Of a stretch of 64,000 nucleotides of DNA, positions 17,545 through 26,043 are shown in pieces. How positions within the stretch are numbered: position 1 is the first letter of the stretch; every line of letters begins with the position of its first letter. A program made the translations under genes and the position numbers. A model generated the notes under the pieces. That model saw nothing but the letters and a program-made list of their open reading frames with translations. It was not told where the DNA came from and did not search any database. Origin of the DNA: Sinorhizobium sp. 8-89 (lineage in GTDB: Bacteria > Pseudomonadota > Alphaproteobacteria > Rhizobiales > Rhizobiaceae); NCBI RefSeq assembly GCF_030124325.1, contig NZ_JASKLR010000004.1:392509-456508 (forward strand), in the 5' to 3' direction.

Positions 17545-18546
17545 TCACTGGACCAGCCCGACGCGGTGCTCCTCGCGCTTCGTCGTGTTCCAGACGCCCA
17601 CCGTCGCCCACTTCGGCTCGACCGGCAAGACCGGCTCGGCTTTTCGCTCGACAATCTGCACCTGTTTCTCGCGGGCGGGCGTCTTCATCTTGTTTTCGAC
17701 CGAGTCGATGCGGCCACTGAGGTCGTCCCCGACCTTCCGCACCAGTCGCTCGATCACGTCGAATCGCCCGTCGTCGGCGTCGTTGGCGAGTTCGGTTGCC
17801 AATGGACCGCCGCCGAGATCAGTCATGGTCAGCCTTCGCGTCTCCTCGACGGAAGCCGAAGCAATGTTCCGCAGCGCCAACGACAGCGTGCCGATATTCG
17901 CGCCAAGAGTGAGCCGCTGCGCCTCTTCGGTCGTCACCTCGAAGGTGACCGTCTTGACGACGGAAGGCTCGTCCTTACGCTCATCCGCCGTCTGGTCCAC
18001 CGCCAACACCTTTACCCCTTGGAGCAGCACATCGACAAAAGTCTCTTCCTTGTTCCGCTCCTGGTTCTGAACTACCCGCGTCAGAAGCACATCGACGCGA
18101 TCCGAGGGGCGCACGAAACCAGCAACGCCGAGTACGTCGTTGACTCTGATGGAAACGGCCTTCATGCCCGGGTCGAGCGCCGCAGACAGTGTCGCCCGCT
18201 CGCCAGCGCCGGTGATTTTCGAGGAGAGCACCGGCTCACCCGGATCGATCGCCTCCATGGCGTAGCGCGGCTCGGTATCATCGCCGACGACCGCCGCAAT
18301 GGCATCGAACGAACCTTCGGGTCGTTCTCCTGACGGCCAGGGAATGGTTTTAAGGTTTTCCGGACGCACCCGGTCGCCGAAGCGCATGGGCTTCGCAGCA
18401 ACGACGAGTGTCCTTTCCTCGGGCTTCGTGCCATTGGCGGCCGCAAGCCGGGCCTGCTGATCGGCGAGATAGGTGCGCGTCGCGAAAACCGCCACAAAGG
18501 CAAGTAAAAGAGCGACAACGAGACTGATGACCGTCGACGAGCGCAT
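17545..18546 (-). CDS. cpaB: CpaB/RcpC pilus assembly protein
   Basis: This 333-residue protein begins with a signal anchor (ISLVVALLLAFVAVFATRTY) and then the SAF-type domain with VVAAKPMRFGDRVRPENLKT and IDPGEPVLSSKITG, followed by the CpaB/RcpC region (SIRVNDVLGVAGFVRPSDRV). The last 80 residues are charged and rather variable. CpaB is periplasmic and stabilises the secretin. It is the first gene after flp, from which a 93-base gap with a hairpin separates it. Confidence 0.92.
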   Translation of the reverse strand: MRSSTVISLVVALLLAFVAVFATRTYLADQQARLAAANGTKPEERTLVVAAKPMRFGDRVRPENLKTIPWPSGERPEGSFDAIAAVVGDDTEPRYAMEAIDPGEPVLSSKITGAGERATLSAALDPGMKAVSIRVNDVLGVAGFVRPSDRVDVLLTRVVQNQERNKEETFVDVLLQGVKVLAVDQTADERKDEPSVVKTVTFEVTTEEAQRLTLGANIGTLSLALRNIASASVEETRRLTMTDLGGGPLATELANDADDGRFDVIERLVRKVGDDLSGRIDSVENKMKTPAREKQVQIVERKAEPVLPVEPKWATVGVWNTTKREEHRVGLVQ

Positions 18547-18601
18547 CGCCGATACTCCACACTTAATCGAAATACTTTTCGATAATTGCTAAAATACAAG
18601 A

Positions 18602-18621
18602 GAGGGGTTAATGAACCCCTC
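18602..18621 (-). terminator. Stem-loop between flp and cpaB (attenuator/RNA processing candidate)
   Basis: A perfect 8-base stem, GAGGGGTT with AACCCCTC, and a 4-base loop lie in the 93-base flp-cpaB gap. On the minus strand it is followed by CTCTTGTATTTT, a weak T-rich stretch. It may partly terminate or protect the flp transcript so that the major pilin is made in excess of the assembly proteins. Function is inferred from position. Confidence 0.55.
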
Positions 18622-18639
18622 CCTTCTGCAATAATCACG

Positions 18640-18828
18640 TTACGGAGTCAGGTTCGCCGTAAACCAGCCGGCCCAACCGTTCCAAACCGTGCTCAGGTTC
18701 GTCCCGGCCAAGGTCACCGCGGTGATCACGCCGCCGACCAGCAAGGCCAGAAGAATCAGGTATTCGGTCAGCGCCACGCCATCTTCTTCCCGCGCGAAAG
18801 CGCGTACTTTAGACAAAAGTGCTTTCAT
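18640..18828 (-). CDS. flp: Flp-type major pilin prepilin
   Basis: A 62-residue prepilin with basic leader MKALLSKVRAFAREEDG, then VALTEYLILLALLVGGVITA. This has the Flp signature: Gly before the cleavage point, Glu at position 5 and Tyr at position 6 of the mature chain. The mature pilin of about 45 residues is nearly all one helix, ending NLSTVWNGWAGWF. The gene has a strong GGAGG. It is first in the minus-strand pilus operon and divergent from the prepilin peptidase. Confidence 0.95.
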   Translation of the reverse strand: MKALLSKVRAFAREEDGVALTEYLILLALLVGGVITAVTLAGTNLSTVWNGWAGWFTANLTP

Positions 18829-19150
18829 CGAGAATTACCTCCAAAAATATATTGCGTGCCGCAATTTCCCCCGGCCCGCCTTGTCATCGAGACCACCTCT
18901 CCGACTGATATGATTAATAATCCCTTAATTATTATATCGTCAACTGCTCAAACGTGGTTGCTTTCAAGATCTATAGTTTATGGTTAAGATAGAAACTGGC
19001 AAGCGGCTGGAATATTTCGGCCCTCATCTGCCGCAATGCGACACACGGAAATATTTCTTGATGTTTTTCTAGCCCGAAAGACTTAGGAAAAACTGCAAGT
19101 CAAGCACCTTTTTTGGTGGGATAGCTCGAAGAAGGAAGCGGAAGAGAAAT
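18829..19150. other. Divergent flp / cpaA intergenic region
   Basis: A 322-base AT-rich gap that must hold promoters for both arms of the pilus locus. Around 18910-18945 there is a very AT-rich stretch (TTAATTATTATAT). GGAATATTTC near 19009 and GGAAATATTTC near 19049 look like a direct repeat about 40 bases apart, a possible regulator site. A small hairpin CACC-TTTTTT-GGTG lies near 19107-19120. No gene is evident. Confidence 0.5.
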
Positions 19151-19672
19151 ATGATGCAGACAGTCAACTTATTTACTGCTCTTGCAGTATTGCTTTTCCT
19201 CTATGTCGCCTGGAGCGATTTCCGAAGCTGGAAAATCCCGAATGCCGCCATTCTCGCCGTGGTCGCCCTTTATTCCGTCAATGCCGCAGTGGCGCTGCTG
19301 ATGGCCGACGATATCGGGGCGGCGCTGTTTTCCTCCGCAGGGATCGGCTGCGATCTCGGCGCCGGCCTCCTGCTCTTTGCCCTCGGATTCGGCCTCTGGC
19401 TCTTCGGCCTTTTCGGCGCCGGTGACGCCAAGCTTTTCCTGCCGATCGGCCTCTTCGTCGGATGGCACGGCATGCTGCCCTTTGCGATCTTCCTCTTGAT
19501 CGGCGGCGTCTTCACAATGCTGGCGCTGAAATTGCCGTTGCCGCTGCAACTGGCGCATCTGTCCTTTTTCACGCGCATCGAGGAAATCCGCGCAACACGC
19601 AAGATTCCTTACGGCGTGATCATGGTCTTCGCCACGATCGCCGCCCTCGCCCTGCGCTCCGGCAAGGTGTGA
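19151..19672 (+). CDS. cpaA: CpaA/TadV prepilin peptidase (A24 family)
   Basis: This 173-residue membrane protein has about five or six hydrophobic segments and the two catalytic aspartates of A24 peptidases. The first is in AWSDFRSWKIPN near residue 24 and the second is in FGAGDAKLFLPIG near residue 97. It cuts the leader of the Flp pilin and the TadE/F/G-type pseudopilins at the inner membrane. Two adjacent ATG codons (19151 and 19154) are possible starts, with AAGGAAG upstream. It is transcribed away from flp. Confidence 0.92.
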   Translation: MMQTVNLFTALAVLLFLYVAWSDFRSWKIPNAAILAVVALYSVNAAVALLMADDIGAALFSSAGIGCDLGAGLLLFALGFGLWLFGLFGAGDAKLFLPIGLFVGWHGMLPFAIFLLIGGVFTMLALKLPLPLQLAHLSFFTRIEEIRATRKIPYGVIMVFATIAALALRSGKV

Positions 19673-20009
19673 TCGAGCGATCGTCAATCATTTGGCCGAC
19701 GCCAACCGTCCGGATTGCTGTCTGCCCGCCTTGCACCGGCGGGGCGGCCACCACCGCACCGACGCAGACGTCGCGTTTGATGGCGCATTCGAACCTTGCA
19801 TGATTCCCCTACGGTTCGGAGCGCATTTCGGTGCTCCTCGGTGTTTTTCTCACGATATCAGTGAGATGCCAGCCCCGATATTCATGCTGCACCGGTCCGC
19901 GGACTATCCCGTTCTGGTCGTGCAGCATGATGATTATGTCGTAGACAGGCTGTAGTCGTGGCGCCGCAAGCCCTAATATCCGGCTTCCAAACTAACTAGG
20001 GTCGCACTC
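19673..20009. other. Intergenic region upstream of the dimethylglycine-dehydrogenase-like gene
   Basis: A 337-base gap between two plus-strand genes. It contains a small dyad CTCAC/GTGAG near 19850-19866. I see no convincing gene, glycine-riboswitch-like element or clear promoter, though the length makes a separate promoter for the next gene likely. Confidence 0.4.
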
Positions 20010-22571
20010 ATGGCAGAGTTTCCGCAAAAGGCGAAGGTCGTAATCATCGGGCTTGGTGGTATCGTTGGTGCGTCGATCGCGCATCACCTGATCGAGCGTG
20101 GATGGGACGATATCGTCGGCATCGACAAATCCGGCATCCCGACCGATATCGGCTCGACGGCGCACGCCTCCGATTTCTGTTACACCACCAGCCATGACTT
20201 CCTGTCCTGCTGGACGACCCTCTACTCCATCGACTTCTACGAGAAGATGGGCCACTACGCCCGCGTCGGCGGCCTCGAAGTCGCACGCGTCGGTGACGAC
20301 GGCCGCATGGAAGAGATCAAGCGCAAGGTGGCCTCCGGCAAGGCCTTCGGCACCCGCGCACGCCTGATCGAGCCGGCGGAGATCAAGGAGAGATTTCCGC
20401 TGATCGAGGAAAGCATGGTGCAGGGCGGGCTCTGGGATCCGGACGCCGGTCTCGTCATTCCGCGCTCGCAGACGGTTGCGGGCAAGCTGGTCGACCAGGC
20501 TGTCACCGCCGGCAAGCTCCAGGCCTTCGCCAACACGCCCGCCCAGTCGCTCATCATCAAGGACGGTCGCATCAAGGGCGTGGTCACCCATCGCGGCACG
20601 ATCGAGGCCGACTACGTCATCGTCTGCGCCGGTCTCTGGGGCCGCCTGATCGCGGAAATGGTGGGCGAAGACCTGCCGGTCATGCCGGTCGACCATCCGC
20701 TCACCTTCTTCGGCCCCTATAACGAATTCGAGGGCACCGGCAAGGAAATCGGCTGGCCGCTTCTGCGCGACCAGGGCAACTCCGCCTACATGCGCGATAC
20801 CGGCGATCCGAAGACCGCCGAAGGCGGCCAGATCGAGTGGGGCTATTACGAGGAGACGAATCCGCGGCTCTGCCATCCGCGCGAGCTTCTCGAAAAGCAT
20901 GAAGCCCGCCTTTCGCCTTCGCAGCGCGACCTGGAAATGGAACAGATCCTGGAGCCCTTGGAGCGGGCGATGGAGCTGACCCCGATCCTCGGCGAACTCG
21001 GCTACAATGAAAGCCACTCGTTCAACGGTCTGCTCCAGGTGACGACGGATGGCGGACCCTCGGTCGGCGAAAGCCAGAAGGTCAGGGGCCTGTGGTACTG
21101 CGTCGCGATCTGGGTGAAGGACGGCCCCGGCTTCGGCAAGCTCGTTGCCGACTGGATGACGGACGGACGCACCTCGATCGACCACAACAAGATCGATTAT
21201 TCGCGCTTCTACCCGCACATGCTTGAGGAGAAGTTCATCGAAGGCCGCTGCGGCGAGGCCGCGCGGAAGATCTACAATCCGGCGGTCCATCCGCGCGAAC
21301 CCTATGACACCGGCCGCGACGTGCGCCGCTCGCCCTTCTGGGAGCGCGAGAAGGAGCTCGGCGGCTACTTCATGGAGCTCGGCGGCTGGGAGCGCGCCCA
21401 CGGCTACGCCGCAAACGAACACCTGCTGGAAAAATATGGCAACCGCATCCCGGTGCGCGAAAACGAGTGGGACAACCGTCATTTCTGGCGCGTTTCCAAT
21501 GCCGAACACCTCGCCATGAGCGAGGATTGCGGCATGGTGAACCTGTCGCACTTCTATATGTTCGATGTCGAAGGTCCTGATCACGTCGAGCTGATGGAAT
21601 GGATCTGCGCGGCGAAGATCGGTGGCGACGCCAATATCGGCAAGGGCATCTATACCCACTTCCTCGACGACGAGGGCATGGTGCGCGCCGATCTCACCGT
21701 CATCCGCATGGCCGACCGCTGCCGTGTCATCGACGGCGCCGACGCCGGCCCGCGCGACTTCCACTATGTGCGCCGGATTGCCGAGGACAAGGGCTTCAAC
21801 GTGACGGTGACCGACGTCACCGAGAAATACGTGACGATCGGCCTTTGGGGACCGAATGCACGCACGACCTTGCAGAAGGTCGTCGAGAACCCCGAGGGCC
21901 TGGCGCCGGAGAACTTCCCCTTCGCCGCGATCAAGCCGATCCGGATCGCCGACAAGGATGTGACCGCATTCCGCATCTCCTATGTCGGCGAACAGGGCTG
22001 GGAACTGCACATGGCCTATGGCGATGCGCTCGCGGTCTGGGACGCGCTCCGGGCAACCGGCGTGATGGCCTTCGGCGTCGAGACCTATGCCAATAGCCGC
22101 CGCATGGAGAAAAGCCTGCGCCTGCAGAATGCGGATCTGCTGACCGAATACAACCTCTTGGAAGCCGACCTCGCCCGCCCGAAGGTCAAGGAGGCCGATT
22201 TCCGCGGCAAGGCCAAGCATCTCGAGCACCGCGCCCGCCCGCATCAGCCGGCGATGCTCTGCACGCTCCTCATGACGGACAATGTCGATTCCAAGGGCGT
22301 CGCCCGCTATCCGGTCGGCATCCTTCCGGTCATGGATCCGGAGACCGGCGAGACGCTCGTCGATCAACTCGGCCGCCGGTCGTTCACGACCTCGATCGCC
22401 TACGGTCCGACGATCGGCAAGAACATCGCGCTCGCCTATCTGCCCTGGTCCTATTGCCAGGTCGGCCGCAAGCTCAAGGTGGAATATTTCGGCGAAACCT
22501 ATCCCGTCGAAGTCGCCGGCGTCGGCTACAAGCCGCTCTATGACCCGGAAAACCTCAAGCCCCGGACCTGA
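20010..22571 (+). CDS. Dimethylglycine/sarcosine dehydrogenase-like FAD-GcvT protein
   Basis: This 853-residue protein starts with a FAD Rossmann motif (VVIIGLGGIVGASIAHHL, residues about 10-27). Next comes GSTAHASD, in which His52 matches the histidine carrying covalent FAD in dimethylglycine dehydrogenases. The DAO domain occupies about 1-380, the FAO_M linker 385-440, and a GcvT/aminomethyltransferase region 450-840 with VNLSHFYMFDVEGPD and YVGEQGWELHMAYGD. Such enzymes oxidatively demethylate N-methylated amines and pass the methyl group to tetrahydrofolate. Length is normal and the frame is intact. It stands alone, closed by a terminator. The exact substrate (dimethylglycine, sarcosine or another) is open. 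Confidence 0.85.
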   Translation: MAEFPQKAKVVIIGLGGIVGASIAHHLIERGWDDIVGIDKSGIPTDIGSTAHASDFCYTTSHDFLSCWTTLYSIDFYEKMGHYARVGGLEVARVGDDGRMEEIKRKVASGKAFGTRARLIEPAEIKERFPLIEESMVQGGLWDPDAGLVIPRSQTVAGKLVDQAVTAGKLQAFANTPAQSLIIKDGRIKGVVTHRGTIEADYVIVCAGLWGRLIAEMVGEDLPVMPVDHPLTFFGPYNEFEGTGKEIGWPLLRDQGNSAYMRDTGDPKTAEGGQIEWGYYEETNPRLCHPRELLEKHEARLSPSQRDLEMEQILEPLERAMELTPILGELGYNESHSFNGLLQVTTDGGPSVGESQKVRGLWYCVAIWVKDGPGFGKLVADWMTDGRTSIDHNKIDYSRFYPHMLEEKFIEGRCGEAARKIYNPAVHPREPYDTGRDVRRSPFWEREKELGGYFMELGGWERAHGYAANEHLLEKYGNRIPVRENEWDNRHFWRVSNAEHLAMSEDCGMVNLSHFYMFDVEGPDHVELMEWICAAKIGGDANIGKGIYTHFLDDEGMVRADLTVIRMADRCRVIDGADAGPRDFHYVRRIAEDKGFNVTVTDVTEKYVTIGLWGPNARTTLQKVVENPEGLAPENFPFAAIKPIRIADKDVTAFRISYVGEQGWELHMAYGDALAVWDALRATGVMAFGVETYANSRRMEKSLRLQNADLLTEYNLLEADLARPKVKEADFRGKAKHLEHRARPHQPAMLCTLLMTDNVDSKGVARYPVGILPVMDPETGETLVDQLGRRSFTTSIAYGPTIGKNIALAYLPWSYCQVGRKLKVEYFGETYPVEVAGVGYKPLYDPENLKPRT

Positions 22572-22877
22572 TCTTTCCGCCCTCGCGGCAGACACATTCC
22601 AAGGGATCTGACAAGCGTGCCCGCTCTCGACCGAGCGGGCATGCTTTTTCGCGCGATGTCGAGTACTTGGCGAGCGAGGACGAACGAACGCCGCTGCAAC
22701 GCGAACAAACCTGGTCAGGAGAGCGTTTCCATTCGAGCTTGCAGGCCAAGCCGGCACGCGACACGTGAGGACGACGAACCACGAGCACTTATTTGCCCCA
22801 TGGGCAGCAACACGTCCGATCCGCTCCCAGTGTTCGATCGCCCAGGAATGCAGCCGAAGGTCATCGAGTAGTCGCTG
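22572..22877. other. Intergenic region with terminator, before the membrane cytochrome gene
   Basis: A 306-base gap. Its first part holds the terminator at 22615-22649. An open frame spans much of the rest, but it runs through the terminator stem and has no ribosome-binding site, so I do not call a gene. No clear promoter boxes are seen. Confidence 0.5.
22615..22649 (+). terminator. Rho-independent terminator after the FAD-GcvT gene
   Basis: GCGTGCCCGCTC pairs with GAGCGGGCATGC (12 positions, one G-T pair) around a six-base loop and is followed by TTTTT. It lies 43 bases after the stop codon and is a textbook intrinsic terminator. Confidence 0.85.
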
Positions 22878-23858
22878 ATGGAGACCGGACGTTCCCTTCC
22901 CGAGGCCGCCCGCAGCCGACCTGCTTCTTTGTGGGCCGGCCTGACGGGACTTGTCTTCAACTGGCCGCTGGCGGTGGCTGTTGCGGTGATGGCGTTCGCG
23001 GTCTGCGCGTGCTGGTTCCTGACAATGCCAGCCCCGAAGTTCGATTCCAGTTCGGCCTTGAGCGACGGCAGCGCGTCGCGTGGCGCGATCATCTTTGCCG
23101 CGGGCGGTTGCGCCTCCTGCCATGCCACACCGGGACAGCCGGATCATCGGAAACTCGGCGGCGGCCTCGCGCTCGCATCGCCCTTCGGAACGTTCAGGGT
23201 GCCCAATATCTCGCCCGATCCAGTCGACGGCGTAGGGTCATGGTCGGTCGCCGACTTGGCAAACGCTTTGATCAGCGGCGTCTCTCCGGAAGGCAGGCAT
23301 TATTATCCGGCGTTTCCCTATCCCAGCTACACCGGCATGACGCTCGACGACGTCAGGGACCTTTATTCATACCTCCAGACGCTGCCGCGCGTTTCCGGCC
23401 GTGCACCGCCACACGATCTCTTCGTCTTCTTCCGCGTCCGCCGCGGCGTCGGCTTTTGGAAGCTCCTGTTCTTTCACGAAGGCAAATCGGAGGCAGTCCT
23501 GAACAGGGACGCCCTTCACAATCGTGGAGCCTACCTCGTCGAAGCTCTCGCGCATTGCGCCGACTGTCACTCGACGCGCAATATCTTCGGCGCGGTCAAG
23601 CCGGCCGCTCGCTTTGCCGGAGGACCGGATCAAGAGGGCACCGGTTTCGTCCCCAACATAACGCCGGAGCGGATCGGCCACTGGTCCGAGGGGGAGCTCG
23701 CCGAAATGTTGAAGAGCGGCAGGACGCCCGATCATCGACGAGTGGGATCAACGATGATCGACGTCGTTGCCAACATGTCGCAACTGCCGCCAAGCGATCG
23801 AACGGCGATCGCCAGGTACATCAAGGCATTGCCGCCTCGTCCAACACCGCATCCTTGA
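22878..23858 (+). CDS. Membrane-anchored diheme c-type cytochrome
   Basis: This 326-residue protein has an N-terminal membrane anchor (residues about 28-50, PLAVAVAVMAFAVCACWFLT) and two haem c sites: CASCH at 78-82 and CADCH at 226-230. Possible distal methionines lie in GMTLDD and later in TMIDVVANMSQ. Its layout resembles the cytochrome subunits of periplasmic dehydrogenases (gluconate or alcohol type), which pass electrons to quinol or terminal oxidases. No dehydrogenase subunit is adjacent. It converges with the first cytochrome oxidase operon, two bases apart, and could feed that oxidase. Confidence 0.85.
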   Translation: METGRSLPEAARSRPASLWAGLTGLVFNWPLAVAVAVMAFAVCACWFLTMPAPKFDSSSALSDGSASRGAIIFAAGGCASCHATPGQPDHRKLGGGLALASPFGTFRVPNISPDPVDGVGSWSVADLANALISGVSPEGRHYYPAFPYPSYTGMTLDDVRDLYSYLQTLPRVSGRAPPHDLFVFFRVRRGVGFWKLLFFHEGKSEAVLNRDALHNRGAYLVEALAHCADCHSTRNIFGAVKPAARFAGGPDQEGTGFVPNITPERIGHWSEGELAEMLKSGRTPDHRRVGSTMIDVVANMSQLPPSDRTAIARYIKALPPRPTPHP

Positions 23859-23860
23859 GG

Positions 23861-24271
23861 TCACTGCGCATAAAGATAGGCCGCGAGATGCCTCGCCTCC
23901 GGCTCGGTGATCCCCGTCGCCGGCATGGCAGAACGCTCCGAAAACCGCTGCGGGGAGACGATCCAGTTTATGAGGTTATCCGCCGTATTCTCGACGACGC
24001 CGCCGAGATAGACGCGCTCGCGTAGGTCGACGAGCGGACCGCCGACCTTGCCATCGGCACCGGGTACGCCGGGAATGACGTGGCATCCGCCGCAGCCATA
24101 CCTACGAAAGATCGGCGGCGCTTGGGATGGATCGCCCTGGGTCATTGCCACCGCCACGGAGCGCCGTTGCTGCCGCTCCTTGACGACACTGGCGGCAACC
24201 ACGATCAAGGGCAGCACGACGATGATCGCCAGGAGCAAGGGAGCTTTAAGGTCAGCGGAAGCGGCTTGCAC
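23861..24271 (-). CDS. Single-haem c-type cytochrome, membrane anchored
   Basis: This 136-residue protein has an N-terminal anchor (LLLAIIVVLPLIVVAASVV, residues about 11-30) and a haem motif CGGCH near residue 60. The distal ligand is likely the Met of SAMPATGITEPEARH. Translation starts at a GTG with GAGGAGGG just upstream, and the gene overlaps the end of ctaG by 20 bases. It is the last gene of the oxidase operon and probably an electron donor to the caa3-type oxidase. Confidence 0.85.
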   Translation of the reverse strand: MQAASADLKAPLLLAIIVVLPLIVVAASVVKERQQRRSVAVAMTQGDPSQAPPIFRRYGCGGCHVIPGVPGADGKVGGPLVDLRERVYLGGVVENTADNLINWIVSPQRFSERSAMPATGITEPEARHLAAYLYAQ

Positions 24272-25145
24272 GGAGCCCTCCTCTGCTCGAATTTGAGATC
24301 CAGAGCGCCAGCAGCACCAATGCCGCTCCGCCGTAAACGATACCGCCGGGCATCCACATCAACATGCCGGCCAGTTGCTGATCCTCGAGTTGCGTCAGGC
24401 CCCATTCCGGCGCAGTCTGCGTCTGGACTGGATAGACGACGCGCGGCGCAAGCGCGATCAGGGCGCCGAGGGCGCTGGTGTGCAACATGGTGAGGAAAAG
24501 ATGCCACGCCGCCACGCCCCGGTCGCTCCGCCAAAGCATCGACCACCAGAACAGAAGCGCCGTCATGAAGAAACTGAGATGCTGCAATCGGTGAAGCGTC
24601 ACATCCTCTAGGGTTGCATCGAACAGCACCGGAGCGTGCCAGGCCCAAATCGCTGCCCCATGCAACAGCGTGGCGACGGCTCCGCGGGTGAGCCAATCCC
24701 ATGCGGCCTGGACGACCTCTTCCTTCATCGCCCGCCTGATCAGGCGCCGGATCGTTCTCGGCAACCCCCAAAACAGCACGCCCACCGGCCGCGCGAGAAC
24801 GAAAAGAGGTGCTGACACCGCCATGACGAGTTCATGTTCGATCATGTGCAGCGCGAAGAGATGCTCGCCAATGAAATGCAGAGGCGAAACCAGCGCCGCC
24901 ACGAGCACCAGCCATCCGGCCCACCAGACCAGACCGGAACTGGCAGTGAAGCCGCGGCCGCTCCCTGAGCGCCGCCGCCACAGCCTGAAGGAGCCAAACG
25001 CGTAGAGCAGTCCTGCAACGACGATCGGCGTAACGACCCAACGATCGAAGCTCCAGACGAACGTGGAGGCATGCGGCTGCGTCTCGTGGGCCGCAGCCGC
25101 CCCCGCCGCAAGGAACAACACCAACGCGGCAACTATCGTAGGCAT
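24252..25145 (-). CDS. ctaG: CtaG-type cytochrome c oxidase assembly protein (caa3_CtaG family)
   Basis: With the ATG at 25145 the protein is 297 residues, with a signal-like N-terminus and about seven membrane helices. Family markers include GEHLFALHMIEHELVMAVSA, WAWHAPVLFDATLE and FFMTALLFWWSMLW. The histidine-rich helices are thought to take part in copper delivery to subunit I. The longer open frame upstream is the shadow of the preceding genes. It overlaps the small membrane gene upstream by 13 bases and the cytochrome gene downstream by 20. Confidence 0.88.
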   Translation of the reverse strand: MPTIVAALVLFLAAGAAAAHETQPHASTFVWSFDRWVVTPIVVAGLLYAFGSFRLWRRRSGSGRGFTASSGLVWWAGWLVLVAALVSPLHFIGEHLFALHMIEHELVMAVSAPLFVLARPVGVLFWGLPRTIRRLIRRAMKEEVVQAAWDWLTRGAVATLLHGAAIWAWHAPVLFDATLEDVTLHRLQHLSFFMTALLFWWSMLWRSDRGVAAWHLFLTMLHTSALGALIALAPRVVYPVQTQTAPEWGLTQLEDQQLAGMLMWMPGGIVYGGAALVLLALWISNSSRGGLRASRFR

Positions 25146-25444
25146 GGGTCGAGCAGCATCGTAGCCGCTCCCTGGAGGAGAAGGACGAAGGCGAAGGCGA
25201 GACCGACAAGCACGTTCAGCCTGGCGATGAACAGCTTTGTTCGCGGCTCGCCTTGAGCGAAACGGCGATGGGGAACAAGCGCGCCGGCAAGTGCCAGGGT
25301 CGCAGCGCCGAACGAGGCGACAACCGACCATGAAGTCCCTGCGCCGCAATCGACATAGGGCAGTATCTGAGCAAGCTCGGTGTTGATCGCCCATGCGCCG
25401 GGCGCCAGAAGCAATCCTGCGTATTTCGCGATCCCGATGCTCAT
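25133..25444 (-). CDS. Small membrane protein in the oxidase operon
   Basis: This 103-residue protein has about three membrane segments: KYAGLLLAPGAWAINTELAQ, VVASFGAATLALAGALV and FIARLNVLVGLAFAFVLLLQG. It starts at the ATG at 25444, overlapping the coxC stop by four bases (ATGA), and overlaps ctaG. A similar-sized protein occupies the same place in the second oxidase cluster (60555-60953); both have an early helix with a conserved GAWA/VWAAHF-like start. I do not recognise a named family. Its role in assembly is inferred from position. Confidence 0.7.
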   Translation of the reverse strand: MSIGIAKYAGLLLAPGAWAINTELAQILPYVDCGAGTSWSVVASFGAATLALAGALVPHRRFAQGEPRTKLFIARLNVLVGLAFAFVLLLQGAATMLLDPCLR

Positions 25445-26043
25445 AGGCGGGGCACCCAGTAGATACAGACATAGAGAGGAAGCCACGCGACGATCACGAA
25501 GTTCCAATAGAGGGCATTGTCTTCGACATCGCCGTAGCGGCGCGTGTTGTCGCCGTGCCGGCTGAACATCAGGCAGGTCAGGACGAGCGTATCGATGAGG
25601 TCGGTAATGATGTGGGTGGTATGGAGCCCCAGCAGCGTCCACACGATCGAGCCGTAGGCGTTTTCATCCCAGCTGACATGCATGGCAGGAAATTCGAAGA
25701 TGCGGAGCGCAAGCGGCGCCGCCGCCAGGAGCGACATCACGATCAGCCCGATACGGACCTTCGCAAGCGCCCTCGCCTTCGCCCAACGGGACACGAGGAT
25801 ATTCGGAACGATGCTTGCCAGAAGGAGCGCCGTGAGCACGGTTCCGGCGAAAAGATCCGGAGACGGCGCATCGATCGGCCACTTTGGAGCGAGGCTGAAC
25901 AGATAGAAATAAATGGCAATCGCCAGGGCAAAACCGCTGCCTTCGATGAGCATGAAAGCGCAGGTTCCCCACCAGGCTGGGCTGGCGATGCCCATGTCAT
26001 GCATGGGAAGTTTCGATACGTCCAGCACCACCCTTTCCTTCAT
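25441..26043 (-). CDS. coxC: Cytochrome c oxidase subunit III
   Basis: This 200-residue protein has five membrane helices of the COX3 family. Markers are WWGTCAFMLIEGSGFALAIA in the first helix, LLGLHTTHIITDLIDTLVLT near 125-145, and YWNFVIVAWLPLYVCIYW at the end. Subunit III stabilises the proton-pumping core. The ATG at 26043 overlaps the coxA stop (ATGA). The five-helix form is typical of caa3-type oxidases. Confidence 0.88.
   Translation of the reverse strand: MKERVVLDVSKLPMHDMGIASPAWWGTCAFMLIEGSGFALAIAIYFYLFSLAPKWPIDAPSPDLFAGTVLTALLLASIVPNILVSRWAKARALAKVRIGLIVMSLLAAAPLALRIFEFPAMHVSWDENAYGSIVWTLLGLHTTHIITDLIDTLVLTCLMFSRHGDNTRRYGDVEDNALYWNFVIVAWLPLYVCIYWVPRL

Noticed and set aside
15997..18333. 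Plus-strand open frame of about 780 codons opposite cpaC and cpaB
   Set aside because: Composition is Arg/His/Asp-rich shadow type; the opposite strand has clear secretin and CpaB motifs.
22617..22871. 84-codon open frame before the diheme cytochrome
   Set aside because: It begins inside the terminator stem and lacks a ribosome-binding site.
19992..23147. Very long minus-strand open frame (about 1050 codons) opposite the FAD-GcvT gene
   Set aside because: It mirrors the high-GC third-position bias of the real gene, lacks motifs and runs through the terminator.
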